A stretch of DNA of 42,343 nucleotides, taken from positions 1-42,343 of the IMG/VR virus record IMGVR_UViG_3300023294_000030; one strand, given 5' to 3'. The translations under genes and the position numbers were made by a program. The notes below the pieces were generated by a model. The model searched no databases. It was not told the DNA's origin and saw nothing but the letters and a program-made list of their open reading frames with translations. Shown here one piece after another: positions 19,878-29,324 of the stretch (positions within the stretch are counted from its first letter, which is position 1; each line of letters opens with the position of its first letter). The stretch is from a virus.

Positions 19878-20071
19878 ATATTTTTAGTAGGAATTTGAAT
19901 ATGTCTCAGAACTTTCCCTTTCTGCGGACCTCCCTTAATAACATATCCGGTAGTGCCATTACCATTAATTTCTACTTCTTTTCTACTTCTTAAAAGAGTT
20001 TCGTCTGTCAATTTTTTTAATTTTCTATCAATTTCTTTTATGATAAAACTTGTTAATCTTTCACTTGTCAT
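19874..20071 (-). CDS. small hypothetical protein (65 aa)
   Basis: The product begins MTSERLTSFIIKEIDRKLKK, a helical part followed by a beta-like region with GNGTTGYVIKGGPQKGKVL. Basic; no known domain. Its start overlaps the stop of the membrane-protein gene at 20068 as ATGA and its stop overlaps the convergent helicase stop. Likely the last gene of the late minus-strand transcript. Confidence 0.6.
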   Translation of the reverse strand: MTSERLTSFIIKEIDRKLKKLTDETLLRSRKEVEINGNGTTGYVIKGGPQKGKVLRHIQIPTKNI

Positions 20072-20253
20072 TTGGACATCCTATCTATGTGATTATAGAT
20101 TCTACCAATAACCTTGTCAAGATCCATTAATTCTTGCTGCACCATAGCTGCCATTGTTTGGAGCTCTATAAGTGATACTAATACCCAAGTAGATAAACCC
20201 ATTAAAATAGTACCTAGTAAAGCTATTAATAGTGTGTTAGTTTTTCTACTCAT
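20068..20253 (-). CDS. small membrane protein, holin-like (61 aa)
   Basis: After a short basic start (MSRKTNTLL) one long hydrophobic segment spans about residues 7-32 (LLIALLGTILMGLSTWVLVS), followed by a charged helical part. This is the layout of a one-span holin or spanin-like protein. It lies near another small membrane protein (20673), so one may be the holin for the M15 endolysin. Inference from topology only. Confidence 0.6.
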   Translation of the reverse strand: MSRKTNTLLIALLGTILMGLSTWVLVSLIELQTMAAMVQQELMDLDKVIGRIYNHIDRMSK

Positions 20254-20267
20254 TTAATTACTCCTTT

Positions 20268-20666
20268 TTAATATTCGTATACACCGCCTTTAAGGTCTAC
20301 TAAACCCGTTTCGCGGTTCAAAAACTTGTATTCGATTTTAGTTATATCAAAATCTTTTTTAATTTTTTCACATATCACTTCAGGGTCAAATTCCCCGCAA
20401 GAATATACGTCAAATTGCATTAAAGCTGGGGAAGGTTCATCCCAGACATGCATCACAATGTGTGATGTTTCTATGATAGCTGCGCCGGTAATACCTCTAT
20501 TACCTGGAACGTTATGGTAGATCACATACGGACCCATCAAGACCTTCATGTTAATACATTTAATGAAGTCTTGCAACCATTCTTTTAAGAAGGTTTCATC
20601 CATCGGTGGATTTACCGCTTCTGCTCGGACAATAAGATGTTTATGAACGAGTAGACTATCTTTCAT
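20268..20666 (-). CDS. speD: SpeD-like pyruvoyl-dependent decarboxylase
   Basis: A 132-residue protein with the bacterial class 1B S-adenosylmethionine decarboxylase layout: N-terminal HKHLIVRAEA, the self-cleavage region IIETSHIVMHVW, and FDVYSCGEF. S68 would form the pyruvoyl group, H73 matches the processing His and C90 the catalytic Cys. The usual Glu-Ser cleavage site is Thr67-Ser68 here, and the segment between H73 and C90 is two residues longer than usual. speD homologues are known in marine phages, and some bacterial and phage homologues have changed substrate to ornithine or arginine, so the substrate is open. It would alter host polyamine supply. Confidence 0.8.
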   Translation of the reverse strand: MKDSLLVHKHLIVRAEAVNPPMDETFLKEWLQDFIKCINMKVLMGPYVIYHNVPGNRGITGAAIIETSHIVMHVWDEPSPALMQFDVYSCGEFDPEVICEKIKKDFDITKIEYKFLNRETGLVDLKGGVYEY

Positions 20667-20672
20667 GGGAAA

Positions 20673-20882
20673 CTAATTAATTTGTACGAATGCAATAACT
20701 CCACTAACTAATGCACCGATTAAAATGTATAATAACTTATCTACCTTGCCGTGTATTTTATCTATGTCTTGATGAATATGTTTTTGTGTACAACGAATAT
20801 TGTCTACATCTTTTTTTACACCAGTCACATGACCATATAATGATATGATGTGTTCTCCAGTTGTTTGTGGTTTTTTAGCCAT
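20673..20882 (-). CDS. small protein with C-terminal membrane span (69 aa)
   Basis: Begins MAKKPQTTGEHIISLYGHVT, continues with a helical coiled-coil-like part rich in His, Asp and Lys, and ends with a hydrophobic span (LLYILIGALVSGVIAFV) and a very short tail. The layout resembles XhlA-type haemolysin or lysis-accessory proteins and is common in marine phages. Its start overlaps the stop of the collagen-like protein gene. Holin or lysis-accessory role is inference. Confidence 0.65.
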   Translation of the reverse strand: MAKKPQTTGEHIISLYGHVTGVKKDVDNIRCTQKHIHQDIDKIHGKVDKLLYILIGALVSGVIAFVQIN

Positions 20883-21478
20883 TATTCGTCATCTCCAGAA
20901 TCATACCCTGGGTCGTTGTCATCCCCTGGGCCTACTTCACTTCCACCACCGTAATCCCCTGCTGCATCGTTAGGACTTTCATCTTCGTCGGGTCCTCTAA
21001 CATCTCCAAAAGTAGTCCCTACTGTATTTCCACCAAAAGTATCAACACCGCCATCATTAAAACCATAAGGGTTATCAAGTTGATCGTATCCGCTTAAAGC
21101 TGGATCATTATAACCAAGAACATTCCTACCTATATCATATATACCTTTACCTATATTATACATTCCTAACAAAGGAGCTAATTGTGGAGCGAACATACCT
21201 ATTCCGGTATTAACAAGGCCTCTTTCTAAAAAACTTGCATTATTATATTTACCAAATAAATCTCCAACCCCTCCAGGGCCAGGAGGTCCAGGAGGTCCTT
21301 GATTTCCATCATCACCAGAAGGAAGAAGAGCATCTTTAATTCCAGTAATCCCAGTGATTCCAGCGTTTTGAATAGTAGAAGCTAATCTAGGGACACCGCT
21401 ATAAACATCATCTACCGAAGGTACATACTCCCCTATGTCACTTAAATACTGTTGATATGCTTCGTAAATATTAGTCAT
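20882..21478 (-). CDS. virion protein with collagen-like segment (198 aa)
   Basis: Residues 58-70 read GNQGPPGPPGPGG, a short collagen-type Gly-X-Y run, between an N-terminal helical part and a Gly/Asp-rich C-terminal part that ends in acidic residues (DDNDPGYDSGDDE). Located at the 3' end of the internal-virion gene cluster, so it is probably a structural or ejected protein. Collagen runs in phages often lie in fibres and support trimers. The GPP triplets are possible substrates for the prolyl-hydroxylase-like enzymes encoded at 32928-35018. Confidence 0.65.
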   Translation of the reverse strand: MTNIYEAYQQYLSDIGEYVPSVDDVYSGVPRLASTIQNAGITGITGIKDALLPSGDDGNQGPPGPPGPGGVGDLFGKYNNASFLERGLVNTGIGMFAPQLAPLLGMYNIGKGIYDIGRNVLGYNDPALSGYDQLDNPYGFNDGGVDTFGGNTVGTTFGDVRGPDEDESPNDAAGDYGGGSEVGPGDDNDPGYDSGDDE

Positions 21479-24400
21479 TAACTTAATCCTCTTTGTTTTA
21501 AACGCATTTGTTGTTCATCAGGACTTAATAAAGCACTTTCCGTCGGTGTCAATCCTTGATTTAACGCTGCCATTGGAGGAGCAGGTGGAGTAACTACTTG
21601 AGCATTAGGTTGAGGTTGCGGTGCTAATGGTGGAACCATAGTCACTTGCTGCTCGCTGCTAGCTGCTGGGGCCTGGCTTAAGTAATCTGTTAAAGGCAAC
21701 TCTATATTAAAATCGTCATTTAAATCAAGCCTAAACATATCTCTTCTCATTTGTTGAATGACTCTAAATGTTTCTCTACTTAATCCAGCTGGAATTTCTA
21801 GATCATTAAACTCTTCTCTCAATGCTTCTTCTTGTTCTTGAAATTTTTTTCTAGCTGTTTTAGTTATATCAAAAGGAATAAATTTATCTCTACGAATAGC
21901 GTTGTAGTTTTTACTTTCTGCACGTTCTTTAAACAAAACAAACAAATCTTTTCTATCTGCTTCTAATATTTCTGCAGCTTGTATTTTTCTTTTTAATGTT
22001 TGAAACTCTTTAAAACGTTGTTGATTCGCTACATAATATCTTGAAATAATAGTGTCTTCATCAATAGCACCACCTTTTAATACATCTGAAGTAAATAAAT
22101 TTCTTGTTTGTCTAATTCCTTGTTTAAAGTCATTAATTTTATAGTTAAGACTTTTAATCGGATTTAAAGGAATAGGTCTTAATCCTACTAATCCTGCTAA
22201 TTCTTTTCCCGTGTCATATTTTTCTCCACGTTTTCCTGGGAGTTCTGCCATAGCTCTTACTAGTCGGTCGGTTTGTTTATAAGATAAAGGAGCTACTTCT
22301 ATAAATGCATATTTAGCAGCCTTAGCTATTTTTTCACCCCAAGGAGCCCTATCATTCCATAACTGTCTTCCTTCTGCAGTTCGACCATTTCTAATAATTA
22401 AATTATTCATAACGTTAAACCAAATAGACTCATCTACATAAGGTCGTACAAATCTTGTTAAACCTTTAGTTAAACCTTTTAAAACTCCTACGGTTAAGGG
22501 AGCATCAGGATTAAACGCATCTTCTGAATTTACTCCAGCGATGACTGATTGAAAGGGATTGACTACGGTATCATAAACTAAAGCTCCCGTACCATCGATG
22601 TAATTAAAACTACCATCTTCGTTTCTAGTTAAAAACAAAGTAGAGGTTTCTGAAAAACCTGGAATAAATTCTCTAGCCGCAGAAATCATTTCTTTCGTAA
22701 TTCCATACATTCCTGCTACCATAGCGGTAGCTACTACTGGTGCCGTTGCTGTTGCAGCTCCAAATCCAACTAATCTATTTAATCCCACTGTTTGTAAAAT
22801 AGGATTTTGAGCTTCTTTTAATCCTAACTCCGCAATATTAGCAGCGGTCCTGGTTACTTCAATAGGAAATGATACAAAGTTTCCAGTAGGTAATCTTCTA
22901 CTTGCTTGTCCAAATTGTCCTACGTATGCATAATTAGGAACTGTGTTTCTAACAATATTAGCAGCTTCTTTCATGATAGAAAGATCGTCAGGCATTTTTT
23001 TAATTAATCCTTTTTTTAATGCTTTAGTGTACGCATTTTTATAGGTATCAAATTCTCCTAAAAAGTTAAATATTTTCCATTGGTCATCTTCTGCTACATA
23101 TACATCGGCTGCTTTCTCGTATATTTTTTTCATGGCTTTTCCAAACTTGCCAAAAAATTTCATGTACACATCTCCACCGCTTCCAATATCATCTAATAAT
23201 CCTTGAATATCTCTTGCAGAAGCAGAAGAACTTACGACTTGTTCTTCTAACAAAAATTTATACATAGCCTGATCTTTAGGTGTATTACGATACAATATTT
23301 GTGGTTGAATCGTGTTAAACGCTTGTTTAAAATTTTTTACCATAGTAACTGGGTTTTTAAATAAATTACCGGTCCCTAATGCAAATTGAGCGGATGTTGT
23401 AAAGTTTCTAGCATGGGTAAAAGGACCTAACATTGTTTTAGATATTTGAGTTAATCCTTTAGGAATTAAAAATAAATTTCTATAAATAGTGGTCTTTGCT
23501 ATATCGTCAAACAATAATTTTTCACTAAAATTAAATGCGTCTTGTAATTCTCTAGTAGTAAACTGACCATTTAAAGGATTGGTATAAATAGATTCTCCTA
23601 AAGGAGATTTTATTTGCATACCTTGTGGGTTAGCAATAACCGGTTGATTTCTTAAATTTTTAATAGCTTGTACACGAGTAGGATACACCGCAGCACGTTC
23701 TCCTTTTTTTATTAATTCTTTAGATTGTTGTAAGACTCCATTATAAAAATCATCCTTAGCTGCCAACGTAGATAGATCGCTCATGGTGTTAATAATGGTA
23801 TTTCTTATATCTCTTTTTTGACCAAAAAATCTTTGAAAAGATCTTAAATCTTTTTCAGATTGAATTAACGTAGTAGGTTTAAAAGTACCCCCTTTAACGT
23901 TATCTGCAATATTAATAAGTTGAGTTGCCTTATCATCTAATACGCTTAATACGGTTAAAGGAAATTCTGGAGTTTTAGTAAGAGGATTAAATGTAATATT
24001 ATTATAGACATCATCTATAATGTCATCCAAATCTTGAGGACCTAGATTTACTCCATTTTGTTTTGCATAACGTTTAAATACTTCTTTAACTCCATCAATA
24101 GCAGATTGAGCTGGTTTATAATTAAGCATAGGAAGAATACTTTTACCTTCTGCTATTCTATATTCGGAATTAAAAATATTTCTCATTCGGTCATTCATAA
24201 TTTTGGAAAACTCTGAACTAGACGCATTGATATTTTTCCCTTGTAATACTGTATTTTTAAATACATTCATTTGATTTCTAACTTTCATCATTTCTCCTAC
24301 TAAAACATTTCCCTGTTTTTTAGTAAGTCCTATTTCATCTAAGAAACCATAGAATTGATTTAATTGTTTACCATCAAATCCTTTAAAGACTACATTGCCT

Positions 24401-25623
24401 CCTTGAATAACATCATCCGTAGAAGTTAATAATTCATCTAATCTTCCTGTTAATCTTTTCCAAGCAGGATTACGACTAGACATTCCCGATTCTTTAGCAA
24501 TGTTATATAAACTTTTATCAATGTCTTTAATTAAATCTCTAGCAGTAATTTGACCTCCTGCTATTTTTCCTTCTACTTTTTTTACACCTTCAAAACTTAA
24601 TTGATCTTTAGCTCCCCTAGGTCTAAAAGGTTGTGCTATATATTTATCAATTAATCTATCTAACTCATCATCGCTATATTTTAAATTTTTTCCAGCTTCG
24701 GATATTCTTTTTGCAACTCTATTAAGTCCATAGGCAATAGGGACAGATACCACTGCACCTTCCGCTGCAAATTTAAAACGGTTCCATAATCTTCTAGCTG
24801 CTTCATCTTGTGTTGTAAATTTTTTGTCTCTATCTAAAGCACTGGGTCCTCCTAACACATCTCCCCAAGTTCCAATTCCTTCTAAATCTGCTACCAGAGC
24901 AGTTCCCGTAGCTCCTCCTAAAGTAACGGCAGCAAAATTTTGTTTTCCTGATAATTTGTTAAAATTTTTAGCACTAATAGAAGCCTTTACCGCCCCTGGA
25001 TTAGCTCTTGCTACTTTATTTAATTTAGCAGCTTTAGACCATTTGCCATAAATTTGTTTTGCTTTAACTGCTGCTTTAACTCCATAACTTGCTCCTACTC
25101 TTCCAAAAGCATATAACTGACCTAAGGCAGAAGTTAATTTTCCTACCGCAGAATCTTTTATAATATCTTCTGATCCTTGTACTATTTTACCAAATACCGT
25201 ATCGCTAAAATATTTTTCTAATGCAGCCACTTTTCCTTGATCGACTGGAACTCCTTCATCCTCTAAAGCATCTGCAATTTCTGCAGTCAAAGATACTACC
25301 CCATAAGGAATTTTAATACTAAGATCTACAATTCCAGCTACAAATCCATTGATAGGATCCACATCTCCCAAAGGAGTTAATTCACTTTCTGGAACACCTT
25401 GTACTCGTTCCGCTATTCTTCTAGCTGTTTTTCCAGCTTTTAGAAAAGTATCTCCTGCTAATTCTACGCCCTTAGGTCCAAATAAAATATCTGCAACAGG
25501 AGTAGGTTCTCCCGTTCGTTCTGGTACTTGTATAATTTTTTTAGGTTCTTCTTCTAATTCTTCTGGAATTAATTGGTAATCGGACTCGATATAGTCTTCT
25601 ATATTATTAAATTCTTCCGCCAT
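21478..25623 (-). CDS. large internal virion-like protein (1381 aa)
   Basis: The largest gene. An acidic N-terminus is followed by long helical stretches, several Ala/Gly/Val-rich segments that could insert in membranes (for example near 215-245 and the AATATAPVVATAMVAGMYG segment near 960), and a Pro/Ala/Gln-rich C-terminus (about 1320-1365). Its size and place between tail-region and small lysis-type genes fit the ejected core proteins of podoviruses (T7 gp15/gp16-like). No lytic transglycosylase motif was found by eye. A five-unit heptad patch lies in its C-terminal codons. Confidence 0.7.
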   Translation of the reverse strand: MAEEFNNIEDYIESDYQLIPEELEEEPKKIIQVPERTGEPTPVADILFGPKGVELAGDTFLKAGKTARRIAERVQGVPESELTPLGDVDPINGFVAGIVDLSIKIPYGVVSLTAEIADALEDEGVPVDQGKVAALEKYFSDTVFGKIVQGSEDIIKDSAVGKLTSALGQLYAFGRVGASYGVKAAVKAKQIYGKWSKAAKLNKVARANPGAVKASISAKNFNKLSGKQNFAAVTLGGATGTALVADLEGIGTWGDVLGGPSALDRDKKFTTQDEAARRLWNRFKFAAEGAVVSVPIAYGLNRVAKRISEAGKNLKYSDDELDRLIDKYIAQPFRPRGAKDQLSFEGVKKVEGKIAGGQITARDLIKDIDKSLYNIAKESGMSSRNPAWKRLTGRLDELLTSTDDVIQGGNVVFKGFDGKQLNQFYGFLDEIGLTKKQGNVLVGEMMKVRNQMNVFKNTVLQGKNINASSSEFSKIMNDRMRNIFNSEYRIAEGKSILPMLNYKPAQSAIDGVKEVFKRYAKQNGVNLGPQDLDDIIDDVYNNITFNPLTKTPEFPLTVLSVLDDKATQLINIADNVKGGTFKPTTLIQSEKDLRSFQRFFGQKRDIRNTIINTMSDLSTLAAKDDFYNGVLQQSKELIKKGERAAVYPTRVQAIKNLRNQPVIANPQGMQIKSPLGESIYTNPLNGQFTTRELQDAFNFSEKLLFDDIAKTTIYRNLFLIPKGLTQISKTMLGPFTHARNFTTSAQFALGTGNLFKNPVTMVKNFKQAFNTIQPQILYRNTPKDQAMYKFLLEEQVVSSSASARDIQGLLDDIGSGGDVYMKFFGKFGKAMKKIYEKAADVYVAEDDQWKIFNFLGEFDTYKNAYTKALKKGLIKKMPDDLSIMKEAANIVRNTVPNYAYVGQFGQASRRLPTGNFVSFPIEVTRTAANIAELGLKEAQNPILQTVGLNRLVGFGAATATAPVVATAMVAGMYGITKEMISAAREFIPGFSETSTLFLTRNEDGSFNYIDGTGALVYDTVVNPFQSVIAGVNSEDAFNPDAPLTVGVLKGLTKGLTRFVRPYVDESIWFNVMNNLIIRNGRTAEGRQLWNDRAPWGEKIAKAAKYAFIEVAPLSYKQTDRLVRAMAELPGKRGEKYDTGKELAGLVGLRPIPLNPIKSLNYKINDFKQGIRQTRNLFTSDVLKGGAIDEDTIISRYYVANQQRFKEFQTLKRKIQAAEILEADRKDLFVLFKERAESKNYNAIRRDKFIPFDITKTARKKFQEQEEALREEFNDLEIPAGLSRETFRVIQQMRRDMFRLDLNDDFNIELPLTDYLSQAPAASSEQQVTMVPPLAPQPQPNAQVVTPPAPPMAALNQGLTPTESALLSPDEQQMRLKQRGLS
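21642..21676 (-). repeat. intragenic heptad patch, five perfect units
   Basis: Plus-strand TCACTTG, CTGCTCG, CTGCTAG, CTGCTGG and GGCCTGG, all NNNCTNG in strict register; the coding strand reads CNAGNNN, the same form as CAAGCNN at the left end. The protein segment (LSQAPAASSEQQV) shows no repeat. Confidence 0.65.
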
Positions 25624-25632
25624 GGAACCTCC

Positions 25633-26460
25633 TTAGTATCCTGGTGCTTTTACAAATTTTGTTCCGTCGTATATATAAATTTTTCCGTCCGCTGGACTAA
25701 CGTATGCTCTGCCAGGGCTATACCTAGTTCTTTTACTATCAGTCGCTTCTGTTTTAAAGGACCCTATTCCAGTTTTAGGATCTACTATAATTATTTTAGT
25801 ATCTAATATGGTATTGCCTACATCTAATTTTGCTCTTAGATCTGGTGGTATTTTATTAGACTGAAGAGCTATTTTATATTTAGCTAAATTAATTGCTTCA
25901 ATTTCATCATATCCTGCTTCTTCATATTGTTTTGCTGCTTTAATCATTCTATTTTCAGGAGAGTCTCCTTTTAAGAAAGGAGAATTTTCTTTCATGTAAT
26001 TATCTAATACTAAACCTAACGCTTCATTGTAAGGTATGCCTCTTTGTTGAGCTACTAAAGCAGCTCTTTTTTCTAAAATATCTCTATCATCTTTAGTTAA
26101 ATTTTTAACTGCTTGTATTCCAGCTTGTGTTTTAAATTTATTTGCTTCTGCAGTTTGTTGTGCATTTAAACCAGCACCTATTTTTGAAGCTTGTCCAAAA
26201 GCGCTTCCAAACGTTTGAAGTGCCATAGGGTCTTTGGCAGCACTTGCACCAAATCCAGTTATATAATTTCTTATGCTATCTCCTTGGCTCGGAAGCATCT
26301 TTTGATATTGGTTTTCAATAAGAATCTCGTAGGGTTCTTTTTTTTGTACGTTTCCTTGCTCTTGATAGTTTTGTCTAGGAGTTAATCCAGAAGTAATACC
26401 AGTACCTTCGGAAGTAGAACCTCCTTTTCGAAACATAGGTCTTTTAAATATATTAGGCAT
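25633..26460 (-). CDS. virion protein, possibly internal (275 aa)
   Basis: Starts MPNIFKRPMFRKGGSTSEGT, a basic Gly-rich N-terminus seen on several marine phage internal proteins. It continues through a helical Ala/Gln/Lys-rich body to a C-terminal beta-like domain with SPADGKIYIYDGTKFVKAPG, which resembles a short repeat domain in tail or injection proteins. It lies ten bases before the large protein gene and is co-transcribed with it. Exact role unknown. Confidence 0.65.
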   Translation of the reverse strand: MPNIFKRPMFRKGGSTSEGTGITSGLTPRQNYQEQGNVQKKEPYEILIENQYQKMLPSQGDSIRNYITGFGASAAKDPMALQTFGSAFGQASKIGAGLNAQQTAEANKFKTQAGIQAVKNLTKDDRDILEKRAALVAQQRGIPYNEALGLVLDNYMKENSPFLKGDSPENRMIKAAKQYEEAGYDEIEAINLAKYKIALQSNKIPPDLRAKLDVGNTILDTKIIIVDPKTGIGSFKTEATDSKRTRYSPGRAYVSPADGKIYIYDGTKFVKAPGY

Positions 26461-26462
26461 GG

Positions 26463-27347
26463 TTACCTACCCATCAATGACATTAATCCACCGTAAGCAG
26501 CTGTTGGTCTTGGATTGAACATTCCATATAAATTAGCTAACGTTTGTGATGCTGCTAAACCAGGGCTAGTCATAATCGGTTGTTGAGGGCTTTGAGGTGT
26601 ACCACTTGCAATTGTTCCATATATACCTGAAGCAGTTCCTAACCTTTGTAGTGGATATTGTTCTTGTAAAATATTTCCTTGTTGAATAGCATCTAGAATA
26701 GATTGAGAGTAATTTTGCGCTCCTGCACCTGTAGCCCCTAATTGTCCGGTGATACCTGATTCAAAAGCTTGTTGTTGTTGACCAAAACCTAATTGATTTT
26801 GTAAACCTTGTTGTTGTAAACTTTGTGCTTGTGTTAAACCTTGTTGTCTTAGTGCCGCTAGCTGTCCTGCATCTGAAATATCTCTACCTCTTAAATATTC
26901 TGCTTCTCCAATTTGTCCTCGTCCTTGTCCATAAGCTCCTTGTGCATATTGACCTCCTCGTAATGTATTTAACCCTGACGCTCGCTGCTCGTTCATTAGT
27001 GCTTGAGTCGCGTCAATGACTTCTGTTTGATACGGAGACATATACGATTGATATGCACTTGGCGCAGCTAAATCTTCTGCTGCTTGTAAATAAGGTTGAT
27101 ATGCTGCAACACCGGTTCCAGCGCCTACTCCTGTTACATCTCCTTGAGGAGAAAATTGTAAGGATCCTAATCCTGCTTGCGTTGCGGTTCTTTGTTGAGA
27201 TGCTTGAATTAATGGATTAACTTGGGAAACCTTAGGCGCCATTCCACCTATATTAACTGGTTGGTTAATTTGATCTATGGTAAGATCTGTTATTCGTTCA
27301 CCCGCTGGTTCTAAAAAAGGAGCAGGGGTAGTAATATTATAAGCCAT
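26463..27347 (-). CDS. Gln/Gly/Ala-rich virion protein (294 aa)
   Basis: The middle of the protein is rich in Gln, Gly, Ala and Leu (LTQAQSLQQQGLQNQLGFG), with helical Gln repeats, and carries Tyr-Gln-rich segments (YQPYLQAA, YQSYMSPYQTEV). This composition is typical of internal or ejected virion proteins of marine podoviruses. A two-unit heptad patch occurs at 26978-26991. Start and stop abut the neighbours on both sides. Confidence 0.65.
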   Translation of the reverse strand: MAYNITTPAPFLEPAGERITDLTIDQINQPVNIGGMAPKVSQVNPLIQASQQRTATQAGLGSLQFSPQGDVTGVGAGTGVAAYQPYLQAAEDLAAPSAYQSYMSPYQTEVIDATQALMNEQRASGLNTLRGGQYAQGAYGQGRGQIGEAEYLRGRDISDAGQLAALRQQGLTQAQSLQQQGLQNQLGFGQQQQAFESGITGQLGATGAGAQNYSQSILDAIQQGNILQEQYPLQRLGTASGIYGTIASGTPQSPQQPIMTSPGLAASQTLANLYGMFNPRPTAAYGGLMSLMGR

Positions 27348-28414
27348 TAAACACTTCCTCCGTTTTCAAGTTGTTTCATCATAGAATACATTTTCTGAGC
27401 ACCTAAGTTAGTGTCTCCACCGCCTGCATTTCTTACTGCATCGGCTGTAAATACAAATTCGTTATTAGATAACATCGCAGGGATATCATCCTCCTTTTCT
27501 TTTATACCAATTGGCGGAACAAATCCACCCTGATCTCTATAATCTAGTTCTGCAATTCCTTGTTGATTTTGTCTAGGGTTACCTACCGGCATTCCCATTT
27601 GATCTGCTATTTGAGGAGCTGACATAATTCCGTCTTGTACTGAATTTCCATATGCATAACCCATTCTTCCACCATTCATTGCAGGTGCTCGTACTACATC
27701 GGCTGCAGTAAAAGATGATCTAGGAGCATTGGTTGCTTCACCTGGATTATATTGTGCTCGTTTACCTGCTTGAGCGGCTTCAAATTTTGCTTGAATTTCT
27801 TCTCTTAATTTATTAATTCTTTTTTGATCTAAGTAACTTAAAGTTGTACCTGCAAGGTAAGTAGCTGCTTTAAACAACTCTTGCAATGTTTTTGGATCAG
27901 CATTCATTAATGAGTTAAATCCTTGTGAAATAAATTCTCCTACACTAGAAGCTCCGCTTTGAATACTCTCTAGTATGTCTATGCTTTTTACAGATTCAGG
28001 TATTAAATTAGTAATCCCGTCAACTCCTCCTGAAATATTACCACCAAGTCTATCAAAAAAAGAAGATGTATCTCCAGTTCCTGCTTGGACTTCTCCTCCA
28101 AACATTCCCGGTACATTCAAACCATCTGCACCAGTTGCTTTTCCAAAACCATACGTTGCTCCCGCTTGTTTTACAGCATCGCTGATACTTCCTCGTTGAT
28201 CAAATCTTCCAATACCTCTCATTGCTGCTGCAATACCTGGTTGAAAAGGTGCAACAAACGGTGCAGCTTTCACTGCAATATCTGCTATTTCATTAGGTAT
28301 AATGTTCCTTACGAATTTTTTAAATTTACTTCCAAAGCCGTAGTTCTCTCTTGCTACGCCCATAATTCCGCCGTTTTGATATAATTGTCTGCTCATCTGT
28401 GATCTAGATATCAT
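27347..28414 (-). CDS. virion protein with conserved C-terminal module (355 aa)
   Basis: The N-terminal part begins MISRSQMSRQLYQNGGIMGV, the same basic Gly-rich type as its neighbour. The body is Gly/Ala-rich and helical. The C-terminal stretch, PAMLSNNEFVFTADAVRNAG and then GAQKMYSMMKQLE, is a module I recognise at the end of many marine phage virion proteins, function unknown. It starts the block of internal-type proteins and may have a weak promoter just upstream (TTGACC near 28494-28499). Confidence 0.7.
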   Translation of the reverse strand: MISRSQMSRQLYQNGGIMGVARENYGFGSKFKKFVRNIIPNEIADIAVKAAPFVAPFQPGIAAAMRGIGRFDQRGSISDAVKQAGATYGFGKATGADGLNVPGMFGGEVQAGTGDTSSFFDRLGGNISGGVDGITNLIPESVKSIDILESIQSGASSVGEFISQGFNSLMNADPKTLQELFKAATYLAGTTLSYLDQKRINKLREEIQAKFEAAQAGKRAQYNPGEATNAPRSSFTAADVVRAPAMNGGRMGYAYGNSVQDGIMSAPQIADQMGMPVGNPRQNQQGIAELDYRDQGGFVPPIGIKEKEDDIPAMLSNNEFVFTADAVRNAGGGDTNLGAQKMYSMMKQLENGGSV

Positions 28415-28493
28415 AATCCTTTAAATATTGTTAGTAATGAAGCAGGCGCAAAAGTCCTGAAAATACATACTTTACTTGTTTTTACAGTATAGG

Positions 28494-29324
28494 TCAATCT
28501 TTTTTAAAATCAAGATCATCCATAAACCTACCGGTATATCGATACTCACCTATATGAGTAATATATTCATCCACTAAAATGTGACATTTACCACCTATTT
28601 CAGCCCATCTTTTACAGAATCCAAAGTCTTCTCCGTAGTACTTTTTGGTTTCTGGTTCATGATAACAATCAAAGAAGTTGTACATAAACTTCTTCTCAAC
28701 CATTTCACCATTAACAATAGCGGGTTGATTAATTTTTAATTCTGGTAACTTCTCAATCATGGTATCAAACACTTCTTTTTTAATTAACATACATCCGGTA
28801 GGAGCATGACTTACTTCTGCTACTCCATTGATTGCAGTTATTTGATTCTTTCCATCTAATTTTAACGGCCAAGTAAATCCTTGTTTAGACATAGTAGCAC
28901 CGTCTTGTATATTTTTATATTTAATTCTATTAGCAATCTTATTCCAGTCTAAATCTTTTAATGGATAAGGAGCAGCTATTACATCTTTTTCTGCTGCTAC
29001 TAATTTCATAATGGTATCAAAAGAAAACTCAATATCGGAATCAATAAATAACATGTGAGTGTAGGGATGTTTTTCAAATTCTTCCATAAACGCATTGACA
29101 CATAAGTTTCTACCTTGCGTTACTAAAGAAGATTTTAATAAAGAAAAAGAAACTAGAATACCATTGACCATACATTTTTGTTGAAATGCTAATAACGCTT
29201 GAGTGTAATGAATAGAGCATTCGCTATGAACCGGAGTAGCTACAAAGATAGAAGGTAGTTTACTTACATTAGGTACTTCTTTTTTGTTATCTTTTACCCA
29301 GATAGGTTTACTTGGATCTTGCAT
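28494..29324 (-). CDS. GT-A-type glycosyltransferase
   Basis: A 276-residue protein with SIFVATPVHSECS at the start of a Rossmann-like fold, a metal-binding DxD (D95, D97 in MLFIDSDIEF), a GVAEVSHAPTGCMLI segment, and YYGEDFGFCKR, which supplies the typical acidic catalytic region. It likely transfers a sugar from a nucleotide sugar to a phage protein, phage DNA or host surface glycan. It overlaps the next glycosyltransferase gene by 17 bases, so they probably act together. The acceptor is unknown. Confidence 0.75.
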   Translation of the reverse strand: MQDPSKPIWVKDNKKEVPNVSKLPSIFVATPVHSECSIHYTQALLAFQQKCMVNGILVSFSLLKSSLVTQGRNLCVNAFMEEFEKHPYTHMLFIDSDIEFSFDTIMKLVAAEKDVIAAPYPLKDLDWNKIANRIKYKNIQDGATMSKQGFTWPLKLDGKNQITAINGVAEVSHAPTGCMLIKKEVFDTMIEKLPELKINQPAIVNGEMVEKKFMYNFFDCYHEPETKKYYGEDFGFCKRWAEIGGKCHILVDEYITHIGEYRYTGRFMDDLDFKKD

